DNA from: Thermaurantimonas aggregans
GTDB taxonomy: Bacteria > Bacteroidota > Bacteroidia > Flavobacteriales > Schleiferiaceae
Assembly (NCBI RefSeq): GCF_003851885.1
Contig: NZ_BHZE01000007.1
Location: 52,691-116,690, forward strand
Length of the DNA stretch: 64,000 bases
Direction: 5' to 3'
A program made the translations under genes and the position numbers. Position 1 is the stretch's first letter, and the number at the start of each line of letters is the position of its first letter. Below, one piece after another: positions 1-9,077 of this stretch. The notes beneath the pieces were generated by a model, which was given only the letters and a program-made list of their open reading frames with translations, ran no database searches and was not told where the DNA came from.

Positions 1-751
1 TAGAGTGCCCTGTAAGTGGTGCAATGGAAGTTTCTGCTTTTGCGTACGTGGCTTCGTGGTAGAGAATATCGACCTTTCCAACTAAATCTTGCAAATTTGA
101 AAGATATTGGGTGTCTGTGCAGTAGGCATACCTAAGCGCATCGGGCAAAGGAAGGGTGAGTTCTTTGTTGGGAATGATGTGTCCATCATCCGAAGTCCAA
201 TCAAATCCTTTTTTAATTTTCGGAATATCGCACGAGGGGATGTTGTATTCCCGAATTTTATCAGTGTTTACATTGCGGAGCGGAAAGACTTCTTCAAACA
301 CAAACCCCTGACAATCAATTGTGTGTTTCAATGGAAAGGTGTACACGCGTGCGGTATCGGCACTGTGCAGCAAGTATTTCTCGCCCATCGAAATACGGGT
401 GCGGTGAATGATGTAGGTAAATGGATTATCGCTCTGGCGGTAAAAGAAAAATTCAACCAAATCAATGATTTGAGGCGGAGCAAAAAGATACAGCTCCTTT
501 TGGCGCTTCATCAGATCAAGACTGCTGAGCAACCCAAGGAGTCCGAAGCAATGGTCGCCGTGGGCATGAGAGATAAAAATGGCATCTAGCCTGGCAAAGG
601 AAAGTTTGTTTTTTCGGATCTGCATTTGTGTGCCCTCGCCACAGTCGATCAGGAAATGTTTGTTGCCGATTTCAAGCCATTGAGCAGTGGGAAAGAGGTG
701 CGCTGTAGGTGTGGCACTTGAGCTGCCGAGGATTGTAATCTTAAGTGACAT
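1..751 (-). CDS. rnz: Ribonuclease Z (3' end beyond left edge)
   Basis: tRNA 3'-processing endonuclease of the metallo-beta-lactamase fold, which trims the 3' trailer of tRNA precursors in the cytoplasm. About 250 codons are present, starting at ATG 751. The N-terminus has the family's ILGSSSATPT strand-loop, followed near residue 60 by the zinc-binding SHAHGDH motif. The last codons in the window read TGHS, the conserved C-terminal histidine motif. The family is about 300 residues long, so roughly 50 residues lie outside the window. The next gene on the same strand starts from the other side 6 bases away. Seen: zinc motif and fold motifs. Inferred: normal activity, because no key residue in the visible part is missing. 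Confidence 0.9.
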   Translation of the reverse strand, partial: MSLKITILGSSSATPTAHLFPTAQWLEIGNKHFLIDCGEGTQMQIRKNKLSFARLDAIFISHAHGDHCFGLLGLLSSLDLMKRQKELYLFAPPQIIDLVEFFFYRQSDNPFTYIIHRTRISMGEKYLLHSADTARVYTFPLKHTIDCQGFVFEEVFPLRNVNTDKIREYNIPSCDIPKIKKGFDWTSDDGHIIPNKELTLPLPDALRYAYCTDTQYLSNLQDLVGKVDILYHEATYAKAETSIAPLTGHS

Positions 752-757
752 TTAGAC

Positions 758-1477
758 TTATTTCTTATCCATAAACATTCGCCTCAACTTAAAACTGCGA
801 TAACAATCGAGCATTGAGGCAATCAACTCGTAATCACTTGAAGAATAAATTTTCTCTTCGCTCATTTGACAATAAAAAATGAGCATGCGCAAGCCTTCTT
901 GGTCCAATCCTGTAAGCTCGAGCAGTATCTCCCGATTGTTTCCCAGGTCAAGCCGATCGATAAATTCATCGCGTTCGGCGATTCGCTCGAGTTCTTCCAG
1001 CTGCCGATGGCGAGAGCTAAACATTTGGTACAAATAATCAATTGGGCTGGCCAAAGTAGCTCTGCTGCGGCCTGGGGCGCGAATGTCTTTATCGGCCGGC
1101 AGCAGGGGTTGCTTTATTTCCATTGCCCGTGGATTGTTGGTGGTAAGGCGATAGCCAGTTACATCTACTTGAGCCAATTCGGTCGCTTTTTCAGTGAGCA
1201 TCACTTTTACAATTTCAGCTCGGTAAGTGTCATCGATGTAGAGGTAATGATTTTTGTAGCCCAATCCGGTAATCTTAAGTGTATCTCCTACCTGAGCATT
1301 TAATTGAAAATAACCATTCGAAAGTGAAATGGTTCCTTTTCCGGTGCGAATATTAAGTATGTGCAGATTCTCAAGAGGTAGGGGCGTACGGCTGTCGTTG
1401 TAAATGAATCCTCGAACGGCAAAGACCTGGGAAAAACCCATCTCACAAGTGAGAAATGAAAAAATCAACGACCACAT
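758..1477 (-). CDS. Exported carboxypeptidase-regulatory-like domain protein
   Basis: 239 residues from the first ATG (1477). An in-frame TTG at 1549 would add 24 residues and cannot be excluded. The start gives a signal peptide (MWSLIFSFLTCEMGFSQ). Next comes a beta-rich segment of about 80 residues with the pattern of the carboxypeptidase D regulatory-like (CarbopepD_reg_2) domain: VRGFIYNDSRTPLP, then GTISLSNGYFQLNA and LKITGLGYKN. The C-terminal half is helical and charged and I do not recognise it. Such proteins are exported to the periplasm or outer membrane of Bacteroidota, and their function is unknown. It ends 6 bases from the rnz start, so the two are probably co-transcribed. Confidence 0.75.
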   Translation of the reverse strand: MWSLIFSFLTCEMGFSQVFAVRGFIYNDSRTPLPLENLHILNIRTGKGTISLSNGYFQLNAQVGDTLKITGLGYKNHYLYIDDTYRAEIVKVMLTEKATELAQVDVTGYRLTTNNPRAMEIKQPLLPADKDIRAPGRSRATLASPIDYLYQMFSSRHRQLEELERIAERDEFIDRLDLGNNREILLELTGLDQEGLRMLIFYCQMSEEKIYSSSDYELIASMLDCYRSFKLRRMFMDKK

Positions 1478-1593
1478 TAGCTGGCATTTCAGATATTCGC
1501 ATCTGAAATTGCTATGAACTCTGAAGTTGATTTTGCGATGGAGTTCCAAGAATTATCTAAAACTTATTTCTATTATTAACGAAAATATTAACC

Positions 1594-3288
1594 ATGTCAG
1601 ACGATAAGAAGGTCATTTTTTCCATGAGCGGGGTCACCAAGACCTACTCATCAACCAACAAAACGGTGCTCAAAGATATCTATCTCAGTTTTTTCTACGG
1701 GGCTAAAATCGGCATTCTCGGCCTCAACGGATCGGGAAAGAGTACCTTGCTGAAAATCATTGCCGGTGTAGAAAAAAACTATCAGGGCAATGTTGTATGG
1801 TCGCCCGGCTATACCGTAGGCTATCTGGAACAGGAACCTCAATTAGATCCCACAAAAACAGTAATAGATGTCGTGCGCGAAGGCGTAGCAGAAACCATGG
1901 CACTGCTCGACGAATTCAACCGCATCAACGACCAGTTTGGCCTGCCGGAAGTATATGAAGACCCGGATAAAATGGATAAACTCATGGCCCGCCAGGCCGA
2001 GCTGCAGGACAAAATCGATGCCCTGAATGCCTGGGAAATCGATACTAAGCTCGAGCGCGCCATGGATGCCCTCCAATGCCCTGATCCTGATAAACCTATC
2101 TCAGTGCTCTCAGGTGGCGAAAAACGCCGGGTAGCCCTCTGCCGACTACTACTAAAGCAACCAGACGTACTTCTGCTCGACGAGCCTACCAACCACCTCG
2201 ATGCCGAAAGCGTACTGTGGCTTGAACACCATCTGCAGCAATATCCTGGCACGGTAATCGCCGTAACGCACGACCGTTACTTTCTCGACAATGTAGCTGG
2301 CTGGATTCTCGAACTCGACCGTGGCGAAGGCATCCCCTGGAAAGGCAATTACTCCAGCTGGCTGGAGCAAAAGACCAAGCGACTCGAACAAGAAGAAAAG
2401 CAAGCTTCTAAACGACGTAAGACTCTGGAACGCGAGCTCGAATGGGTACGCATGAACCCAAAAGGACGCCAGGCTAAGGCGAAGGCTCGTCTGGCCAACT
2501 ACGAAAAAATGCTGAACGAAGAGCAAAAAGAGAAAGAAGAAAAACTCGAAATCTACATACCCCCAGGACCTCGCCTAGGCTCACAAGTGATCGAAGCCCG
2601 CCATGTATCAAAAGCCTATGGCGATAAGGTGCTCTATGAAGATTTGAACTTCTCCCTGCCACCGGCAGGAATCGTGGGCATCATCGGACCAAACGGGGCC
2701 GGAAAGACTACTATCTTCCGCATGATTATGGGGCAGGAGAAACCCGACTCTGGCGAATTTATCATTGGTGATACTGTAAAAATCGCTTACGTGGACCAGT
2801 CGCACGAAAAAATGCACCCCGATAAGACCATTTTTGAAATCATGGCCGATGGACAAGAAGAGTTTGAACTCGGAGGCCGAAGAATGAATACACGCGCTTA
2901 TCTAGGCCGTTTCAATTTTTCAGGCCAAGATCAGAACAAAAAAGTCGGCATGCTCTCAGGCGGTGAGCGAAACCGACTGCACTTAGCCATGGCGTTGAAG
3001 GAAGGTGGCAACGTATTGCTGCTCGACGAGCCCACAAACGATCTGGACGTAAATACCCTGAGAGCCCTTGAAGAAGCCCTCGAAAACTTCGCCGGCTGTG
3101 CCGTCATCATTTCACACGACCGCTGGTTTCTCGATCGCGTGTGTACACACATCTTAGCTTTTGAGGGCGAAGCCAAAGTGTACTACTTCGAAGGATCCTT
3201 CTCAGAGTACGAAGAAAATAAGCGCAAACGCCTTGGCGACACCACACCTAAACGCTTCAGATACAAGAAATTGGTCAAAGAAGCATAA
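1594..3288 (+). CDS. ettA: Energy-dependent translational throttle protein EttA (ABC-F)
   Basis: Cytoplasmic ABC-F ATPase that binds the ribosomal E site and gates the first elongation steps according to the ATP/ADP ratio. 564 residues, close to the usual 555-560. There are two nucleotide-binding domains. The first has Walker A GLNGSGKST (about residue 44), signature LSGGE, and Walker B LLLDEPTNHLD. The second has GPNGAGKTT (about 368), LSGGERNR, and LLLDEPTNDLD. The charged linker between them (about 255-320) matches the P-site tRNA interaction motif, and the first domain has the EttA-type arm around 95-140. There is no membrane segment, as expected for ABC-F. EttA is preferred over Uup or other ABC-F types because of the length and the arm. 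Confidence 0.93.
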   Translation: MSDDKKVIFSMSGVTKTYSSTNKTVLKDIYLSFFYGAKIGILGLNGSGKSTLLKIIAGVEKNYQGNVVWSPGYTVGYLEQEPQLDPTKTVIDVVREGVAETMALLDEFNRINDQFGLPEVYEDPDKMDKLMARQAELQDKIDALNAWEIDTKLERAMDALQCPDPDKPISVLSGGEKRRVALCRLLLKQPDVLLLDEPTNHLDAESVLWLEHHLQQYPGTVIAVTHDRYFLDNVAGWILELDRGEGIPWKGNYSSWLEQKTKRLEQEEKQASKRRKTLERELEWVRMNPKGRQAKAKARLANYEKMLNEEQKEKEEKLEIYIPPGPRLGSQVIEARHVSKAYGDKVLYEDLNFSLPPAGIVGIIGPNGAGKTTIFRMIMGQEKPDSGEFIIGDTVKIAYVDQSHEKMHPDKTIFEIMADGQEEFELGGRRMNTRAYLGRFNFSGQDQNKKVGMLSGGERNRLHLAMALKEGGNVLLLDEPTNDLDVNTLRALEEALENFAGCAVIISHDRWFLDRVCTHILAFEGEAKVYYFEGSFSEYEENKRKRLGDTTPKRFRYKKLVKEA

Positions 3289-3300
3289 TCCTATCAGGCT

Positions 3301-3828
3301 ATGCATTTTAAAAAACCACAACCTACCGATGTCCCAGCTTTTTACCAAGGTTATATCGCCTCATTGCCTGATGGACACGTGCTCAATCTTATGGAGCTCG
3401 GCAAAAAGCGCATGACTGACATGCTAAGCTCTTTGGAACCTAAAGACTTAAACACCTCTTACCAGGCCGGTAAATGGACACTCGCTCAAGTGATCCGCCA
3501 CGTGATAGATGCAGAAACGGTCTTCTTGTATCGCGCCCTTACCATGAGCCGTAGAGATAGCACAGAATTGCCATCTTTTGACGAAAATAGTTGGGCTGAC
3601 AGCACGGCTCTTAATGCTCAACTCCTGTCGCCAAGTGCTTTGCTAAGAGATTACTTATTGATTCGCAACTTGAGCATCAACACCTTTAGCCGCATGACAG
3701 TGGATGAACTCTTCTTCCGCGGCCGGGCGAGCAGCTTTGAAACCTGTGCCAACGACCTGGCTTTCATCATCACAGGCCACGAATACCACCACCTCAACGT
3801 AATCGGCGAACGCTACATCAAATTCTAA
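3301..3828 (+). CDS. DinB-family protein (putative metal-dependent hydrolase/thiol transferase)
   Basis: 175 residues with the DinB/YfiT four-helix-bundle pattern. Expected metal-binding histidines are His67 in RHVIDAE and His160 plus His163/164 in GHEYHH. Members of this superfamily bind a divalent metal. Some are thiol transferases (bacillithiol or mycothiol), but most are uncharacterised, so no substrate is assigned. The gene starts 12 bases after ettA and ends 5 bases before the dioxygenase gene, so the three are probably one transcript. Confidence 0.8.
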   Translation: MHFKKPQPTDVPAFYQGYIASLPDGHVLNLMELGKKRMTDMLSSLEPKDLNTSYQAGKWTLAQVIRHVIDAETVFLYRALTMSRRDSTELPSFDENSWADSTALNAQLLSPSALLRDYLLIRNLSINTFSRMTVDELFFRGRASSFETCANDLAFIITGHEYHHLNVIGERYIKF

Positions 3829-3833
3829 TCACT

Positions 3834-4364
3834 ATGGAAATTCGCAAACCTTTCAACCTACAGCAGTGGATAGAGGAAAACAGACATCTGCTCAAGCCTC
3901 CTGTATCCAACAAAAACCTCTACCCTGAAGGCACTGACTACATCGTAATGGTAGTAGGCGGACCCAATGCGCGCAAGGACTATCACTACAACGAAACTGA
4001 GGAGCTCTTCTATCAGCTCGAAGGGCACATTACCGTCCGGATACAACAAGATGGTAAACCCGTAGACATTCACCTCGGGCCGGGCGATATATTTCTACTG
4101 CCAGCAGGGGTACCTCACTCACCCATGCGCACTGAAGGTTCAGTAGGATTAGTGATTGAGCGTGTACGCGTTGGTAAAGGATATCAAGATGGGCTTCTCT
4201 GGTTTTGCGAAAAGTGCAATCACAAATTGTACGAAGTCTATTTTGAGCTGCACGACATCGAAAAAGACTTTCTGCCGCACTTCCGAGAATTCTACGGATC
4301 AGAGGCTCTGCGCACCTGCGACGCCTGCGGCCATACGATGGAAGCAGACCCGAGGTTTGTGTAA
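3834..4364 (+). CDS. nbaC: 3-hydroxyanthranilate 3,4-dioxygenase
   Basis: Opens the ring of 3-hydroxyanthranilate to 2-amino-3-carboxymuconate semialdehyde in the kynurenine pathway of tryptophan breakdown. The product feeds either quinolinate/NAD synthesis or degradation. 176 residues, the bacterial length. The iron ligands fall where the bacterial enzymes have them: His51, Glu57 and His95. Arg47 and Arg99 match the substrate-binding arginines. The C-terminal rubredoxin-like second metal site is present as two CxxC pairs (Cys125/128 and Cys162/165). A gene for the downstream aminomuconate semialdehyde dehydrogenase lies at 22257, so the degradative branch is likely. The intervening decarboxylase is not in the window. 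Confidence 0.95.
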   Translation: MEIRKPFNLQQWIEENRHLLKPPVSNKNLYPEGTDYIVMVVGGPNARKDYHYNETEELFYQLEGHITVRIQQDGKPVDIHLGPGDIFLLPAGVPHSPMRTEGSVGLVIERVRVGKGYQDGLLWFCEKCNHKLYEVYFELHDIEKDFLPHFREFYGSEALRTCDACGHTMEADPRFV

Positions 4365-4409
4365 TGCAGACCATACCGAGTTTAGAAGTTCTGACCACTT
4401 GTAAAAGTG

Positions 4410-6824
4410 TCAATTTTCATCCCACTCAAACTTGAAAGGGCTTTTAGTGGGTTTTGTGGGCTGAGTTGAATCTGAGGGTTCTTGCTTTGGTTTTGAAAAC
4501 AATTGATTTCGCGAACGCACAAGCTCTGCCTTGATAGGAGAAATTTTAGGCTCATCGGTTGTGCCCGATATGCGTATCCAGATGCGGGCTCCATTTTCAT
4601 CTTCTTCAAAAACCACATCGCTGAGCGATCGGCTGTACTTTCGCTTTTGGTAGAGTACATCGCTCAAACTTAGGCCCACCTTGTAGTCAATCGCATTTTC
4701 AAAACTGTGCGTACCTTCTAAAATGAGATTTAACGCATTTGAACGAATTTCAAACTGCGGAATTAGAATGAGCTGATTTTCAATCTTAAGTCTGTTGTTG
4801 AGTTCGTCAAAGCGAATGTCTTTCAGCACATCCACATCGGCAAAGCGGCCGAGAGCATCCATAGGCTCAAAATCGATCAACCTGCCATTTTGCACCCTCA
4901 GATCCATTTCTGCCGAAATCCGTCTGACATCGGGGTCGAGGTCAGCAGCGAGAGGAAGGCTAAACTGCACAGTGCCCGAGAGCTTGCCTTGCAAGTTTTT
5001 ATGAGTGAGTGTCTTCTGCTCGAAGTTGTTGAAGCCGAGCATCAGCTGAGTGAGGTCTATTCGGCGCAGTTGGGTTTTGCCGTTTAGAGTGTAGCCTGCT
5101 GTCGTAGTATTAATGTTCCCTTCAAACTCCAAAGTGCCCCCGAAAAGATTCATGGTTAGAGGGCGAAATTCCAAGTTTTTATCTTGCTTGAGAACCTTTG
5201 CTTGTATATCAGTACATTTTAATTGTTTTACGGTGTAGGTACCGATTTCGATTTGTACATCTAACAGCGTGCGATCGAGTGCAGCCAGTGGTGAACTGGA
5301 AGAAGTGGCCGATGACTTCCAAAAATTTTCATCATACGCATCTATTTCGAGCACACCCCTTACCTCAACGAAAGCCGTTGAGTCAACCAACCACTCGGCT
5401 AAACCTTTTATCTGAAGATCAGCATTCACATTTCGATCGTTCACCGAAAGCCTTTGTTGAAAGTTTACTCCCTGCTTGTCGATCGAAAGATGTAATGCTG
5501 GTATCGATAGGCTGTTGTTTTCTATTTGAAGGTTGAGGCGCTCAGAGCGCAACACACATTCAAATTTTTCGGGAAGCACTAAGTTTTTATTCCTTCCGGT
5601 AGATTCGTCCATTCGGTATCTGAACTGTACCTGGGCATTCACAGCGCCTTGCCCGCTTACTGATTGACTAAAACCTGCCAACTTAGCCAAACCATTGGGC
5701 TCACCCTTTACAGCCAAATTTCCATCGATCAGGTTAGATTTCTGTTTTTGAATGGCAAGAGTACCTGTCACTTCAGTACTTGCGCTGCGACCAGCGAGTT
5801 CGCTAAGTTTGATTTCAAAACTATTACTTTCGTAATGAGCGGATCCTTTTGCTTTTAATTCGTCGATTTGTATATCGCTTTTTGTCCATAAAACTTTTTG
5901 AAAACTGCCATTGAAAGTAGATGTAATTGCCCAATTATCTGCTGATTTTTTTGCATGAATCTTTGCTGAAATATTATCATTTTTAACTTTAAAATCAGAA
6001 AGGTACTTAGATAATATTTTTTGTAGAGATGGATTAGAAAAAATCTTTTGATTTTGACATTCAAATGATAATTCATCTTTCGAATTTTCTCTCGTAAAAA
6101 TCAAATCAAATTTTGCTCTATCAATGGTAGCATTTTCTAGCTTAAGTGATATAAAATCTTGACCATTTATAAAATCACAAACAGCGGAATGTGAAATTTT
6201 GTCTTCAAATAAAATGTCGGGTGTGCGCACATACATGTTCTGAGCATTCCAAAATCCTTTTATGTGAACACTATCGCTAAAACTGGTTGAAAGATCTGAT
6301 GTAAAGACTTGTTGAGAAGTAAATATTTTATCTCTGAAATCACTCAATGTAACTTGAATATTGTTAAGATACAATTTTTCTATATTTATAGGCGATGTCG
6401 TAGTAGATAAAGTATCTGTTTTGAAAATGGTGAAATTGTTGCTTCCATCTTCAAAAAATTTGATGTGCGTATAACCATTTTCGAGGCCAATTTCATTGAT
6501 GTAATATCGACCATACACCACATCGAGCAATGAAAATTTTATGTACAGATTCTCGACTTTCAACAGCAATTCAGGGTTTTCGACAGTCGACTCGGTACAG
6601 CGCACTTGTGTGAAGACGACTGCTAAGTGGGGAAAGTGTTTAAAACTCACATCTACTTTGTAGACCTCTATGGGTACAGCGAGGTGATCATTCAATTGGC
6701 GAATAACTGCTTGGATTACTTTATCTTTTTGGTAATAAAAGTACAAGGATACTCCCCCTGCAAGCAGTAGAAAGGCTATACCGATCCAAAATGCTGCTTT
6801 GAAAGCTTTTTTAATCCAATTCAT
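4410..6824 (-). CDS. AsmA-like inner-membrane-anchored protein
   Basis: 804 residues from ATG 6824. A TTG nine bases upstream is also in frame. One N-terminal membrane segment (about residues 12-30) is followed by a long periplasmic beta-rich region. The C-terminal third carries the AsmA_2 pattern, for example LQGKLSGTVQFSLPL and MDLRVQNGRLIDFEPM. AsmA/TamB-like proteins form hydrophobic grooves and are implicated in moving phospholipid between membranes and in outer-membrane assembly. The 5' half is visibly more AT-rich than the 3' half. It converges with nbaC (46 bases apart) and lies 29 bases upstream of the pseudouridine synthase gene on the same strand. A TamL gene is at 17258, but I do not claim this protein is its TamB partner. 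Confidence 0.8.
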   Translation of the reverse strand: MNWIKKAFKAAFWIGIAFLLLAGGVSLYFYYQKDKVIQAVIRQLNDHLAVPIEVYKVDVSFKHFPHLAVVFTQVRCTESTVENPELLLKVENLYIKFSLLDVVYGRYYINEIGLENGYTHIKFFEDGSNNFTIFKTDTLSTTTSPINIEKLYLNNIQVTLSDFRDKIFTSQQVFTSDLSTSFSDSVHIKGFWNAQNMYVRTPDILFEDKISHSAVCDFINGQDFISLKLENATIDRAKFDLIFTRENSKDELSFECQNQKIFSNPSLQKILSKYLSDFKVKNDNISAKIHAKKSADNWAITSTFNGSFQKVLWTKSDIQIDELKAKGSAHYESNSFEIKLSELAGRSASTEVTGTLAIQKQKSNLIDGNLAVKGEPNGLAKLAGFSQSVSGQGAVNAQVQFRYRMDESTGRNKNLVLPEKFECVLRSERLNLQIENNSLSIPALHLSIDKQGVNFQQRLSVNDRNVNADLQIKGLAEWLVDSTAFVEVRGVLEIDAYDENFWKSSATSSSSPLAALDRTLLDVQIEIGTYTVKQLKCTDIQAKVLKQDKNLEFRPLTMNLFGGTLEFEGNINTTTAGYTLNGKTQLRRIDLTQLMLGFNNFEQKTLTHKNLQGKLSGTVQFSLPLAADLDPDVRRISAEMDLRVQNGRLIDFEPMDALGRFADVDVLKDIRFDELNNRLKIENQLILIPQFEIRSNALNLILEGTHSFENAIDYKVGLSLSDVLYQKRKYSRSLSDVVFEEDENGARIWIRISGTTDEPKISPIKAELVRSRNQLFSKPKQEPSDSTQPTKPTKSPFKFEWDEN

Positions 6825-6853
6825 TTCGTACAAAAGAAACGAATGGCGAGGGA

Positions 6854-7849
6854 TTATAGCATTTTTAGATAGGCTATTTCTTTTTCGGTCAAAAATCTGT
6901 AATGCCCTCTTGGTAAGTTCTTTTTGGTGAGGCCGGCAAACATAGTACGATCAAGCGCTACCACCTGATAGCCAAGGTGTTCGAAGATTCGGCGAACGAT
7001 GCGATTGCGGCCAATGTGCAACTTGATGCCTACTTGATTGCGATCCTTGCCTTCTACGTATTCGATTTCATCCACGGGTGCTGGGCCATCGTCGAGCACT
7101 ACACCACGGCGAATTTTTTCCAAGTCGCCGGGCGAAACATTTTTGTCGAGCACTACGTGATAGAGTTTAGGTGCCCCGTGTGAAGGGTGAGTGAGCTTTT
7201 TGGCCAATTCTCCGTCATTAGTGAGCAAAAGCAAGCCGGTAGTCTGGCGATCGAGCCTGCCCACGGGGTAGATGCGCTCTTTACAGGCTCCAGCTACGAG
7301 CTCCATGACATTTTTGCGCGCTTTTTCGTCTTTGGTCGTCGTGATGTAGCCTTTTGGTTTATTCAGCAAGATGTACACTTTTTTTTCGCCTTTGATGGTG
7401 CTTCCGCCGTATTTCACTACATCTTTTTCAGGATCAATGCGAATGCCCATTTCGGTGACGATCTTGCCATTTACTTCTACTAATCCCTGACGAATGAGTT
7501 CGTCGGCCTCACGGCGCGAACAAATCCCTGCATTGGCGAGAAATTTATTGAGCCTTACGAGATTGTCTTTTGGTTCCGCAATGGTTTGTTGTGGCTCTTG
7601 TGGTTTTTTGTAATACCTCTTGAATCCGCCTTTGAAGTTTGATTTTTGCTCGAAATTCTTTTCTCGACTTTTAAAATCAGACGTGAATTCCTTCTTTCGG
7701 AAGTCTTGTTTCTTGTCTTGGTAAGAATTCTTTGTTTGAAAGTTCGAAGGAGAATGTGATTTTTTATTGTTGTTTCTGTTGTTGGGTTTACCCTCCCGGG
7801 CCAAAGGCTTTCCAGAGCGCTCGCCTTTGTTTTTATCCCATGTATTCAT
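6854..7849 (-). CDS. rluB: rRNA pseudouridine synthase, RsuA/RluB family
   Basis: Converts uridine to pseudouridine in ribosomal RNA. 331 residues in three parts. First comes a basic, Asn/Lys-rich low-complexity tail (about 1-95), typical of Bacteroidota members. An S4 RNA-binding domain follows (about 98-145: RLNKFLANAGICSRREAD). The catalytic domain contains GRLDRQTTGLLLLTNDGE, with Asp as the nucleophile. The C-terminal region has the RIVRRIFEHLGY helix. RluB rather than RluE/RsuA is inferred from length and the S4 domain; the exact target uridine is not proven. A TAnnTTTG element lies 20 bases upstream of the start. Confidence 0.88.
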   Translation of the reverse strand: MNTWDKNKGERSGKPLAREGKPNNRNNNKKSHSPSNFQTKNSYQDKKQDFRKKEFTSDFKSREKNFEQKSNFKGGFKRYYKKPQEPQQTIAEPKDNLVRLNKFLANAGICSRREADELIRQGLVEVNGKIVTEMGIRIDPEKDVVKYGGSTIKGEKKVYILLNKPKGYITTTKDEKARKNVMELVAGACKERIYPVGRLDRQTTGLLLLTNDGELAKKLTHPSHGAPKLYHVVLDKNVSPGDLEKIRRGVVLDDGPAPVDEIEYVEGKDRNQVGIKLHIGRNRIVRRIFEHLGYQVVALDRTMFAGLTKKNLPRGHYRFLTEKEIAYLKML

Positions 7850-7868
7850 AGCTCGTGATAATAAGCTG

Positions 7869-7876
7869 CAAAGGTA
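7869..7876 (-). promoter_or_regulatory. Candidate -7 promoter element for rluB
   Basis: On the minus strand the sequence reads TACCTTTG, matching the Bacteroidota -7 consensus TAnnTTTG, 20 bases before the rluB ATG. A TTG lies only 14 bases further upstream, closer than the usual -33 spacing, so only the -7 box is supported. Confidence 0.4.
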
Positions 7877-7980
7877 GGTAATTAATAAAGCAATGCATGT
7901 AAGTAAAGTTTAATTCTAACGAAAATCATGAATGCTTTTTAGCAACTAAACTCATTTTGCACTATTAATGAGAAGGAAAG

Positions 7981-8997
7981 TTGAGAAAAGTTAAAAACTT
8001 CATTAGCAAGCGTGTAAATGCTAACTCCATAGTATGGCCCATGGCGAGGGTAGCCTCTACTGCCTTATTTCAGTACCGTTACTTGCGCTTTCAAAAATTT
8101 GGAAACCCATTAAACAACTTTCACGAGCTCTACATTGAACCGGTAAGCTATTGCAATCTGCGCTGCCGATTCTGCGCACTTGAACATTCAAAACCAAAAC
8201 ATCGCTTTGATCTAGTGGTATTTGAAGAGCTTTTAAATGAACTTTTAACGGATCGAAGGCTTACCGCTTTGCAGTGGATCCACTTGCACAACGGAGGTGA
8301 GAGCACCTTACACCCACAACTGGACGAAATGCTTTACTTAATCGACGAGGCCAAGAAAAAAGCAGTAAAGCTCAATAAGTCATTTGCCAAAGTGAGTTTA
8401 CTGTCTAACGGCACAGTGTATAGGCCCAAGCTAGCCGATGCGCTAAAGACTACTCAGGCCGTGGACTTACTGCGGTTTAGCATGGATGGCGGTTCACCTG
8501 AAATGTATGAGTACATTCGAAATAGAGCTCATTGGAAGACCTTTCGCGAAACGGTGCTTTCGTATATGCAGGCAGCGCGTTTGTCACAGCGGTCACCACA
8601 AGTGGAATTCATTACTTTACTCGACAAAAACCAGCTTCCACAAACAGTGCTTCACAATAAAGAATTTGCTGAGCTGCTGCAACTAGCTGATGACTACGAA
8701 GTGCGTTTTGCCCACGACTGGGGTGGTCAACTCATTCAGGATTTCACACCTGTACCCAATCCACTGCCGCTACACAAGCGCGGCTGCAGATTGTTGCTGC
8801 ACAGCTTAGTGCTTCTAGCCGATGGACACGCCACAGTGTGTTGTGCCGATTTGAATGGCAAGGGAATCATTGGGAAATACCCTGATTTTTCTCTGGCCGG
8901 ACTTTACTTAAGTGCTAAACGCATGTGGATGCTGGATAAAATTGCGAAAGGTCGAAATGCTGAAGTACCACTTTGTGCTAAATGTGAAGGATTTTAA
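7981..8997 (+). CDS. Radical SAM protein with C-terminal SPASM-like cysteines
   Basis: 338 residues. The radical SAM cluster motif is CNLRCRFC (CX3CX2C) at about residues 58-65, followed by the HNGGE and LLSNGT strands of the SAM-binding barrel. The C-terminus has additional cysteines (GCRLLL, VCCAD, CAKCEGF), as in SPASM domains that hold auxiliary 4Fe-4S clusters. No peptide substrate gene is adjacent, so substrate and reaction are unknown. Start choice: the longest frame begins with TTG at 7981, three bases after an unusually purine-rich AGAAGGAAAG; the first in-frame ATG is at 8041. The ATG at 7968 is in another frame and closes after eight codons. Confidence 0.8.
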   Translation: MRKVKNFISKRVNANSIVWPMARVASTALFQYRYLRFQKFGNPLNNFHELYIEPVSYCNLRCRFCALEHSKPKHRFDLVVFEELLNELLTDRRLTALQWIHLHNGGESTLHPQLDEMLYLIDEAKKKAVKLNKSFAKVSLLSNGTVYRPKLADALKTTQAVDLLRFSMDGGSPEMYEYIRNRAHWKTFRETVLSYMQAARLSQRSPQVEFITLLDKNQLPQTVLHNKEFAELLQLADDYEVRFAHDWGGQLIQDFTPVPNPLPLHKRGCRLLLHSLVLLADGHATVCCADLNGKGIIGKYPDFSLAGLYLSAKRMWMLDKIAKGRNAEVPLCAKCEGF

Positions 8998-9011
8998 GCC
9001 AATTAAAAACC

Positions 9012-9041
9012 AGAAAGGGCGCCCGTAATGGCGCCCTTTCT
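9012..9041. terminator. Bidirectional intrinsic terminator
   Basis: A 12-bp perfect stem (AGAAAGGGCGCC with its complement) and a 6-base loop lie between the converging radical SAM and OmpA-family genes. A-rich sequence on the left and a pyrimidine tract on the right allow it to work in both directions. Confidence 0.85.
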
Positions 9042-9077
9042 TCTTCTGCGGATTTCCTTAAACAACTCAACATGCTC

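Noticed and set aside
107..589. A 160-codon plus-strand frame at the left edge
   Set aside because: It is antisense to RNase Z, whose minus-strand frame has the zinc motif SHAHGDH.
866..1303. A 145-codon plus-strand frame
   Set aside because: Antisense to the carboxypeptidase-like exported protein, with no start signal or recognisable domain.
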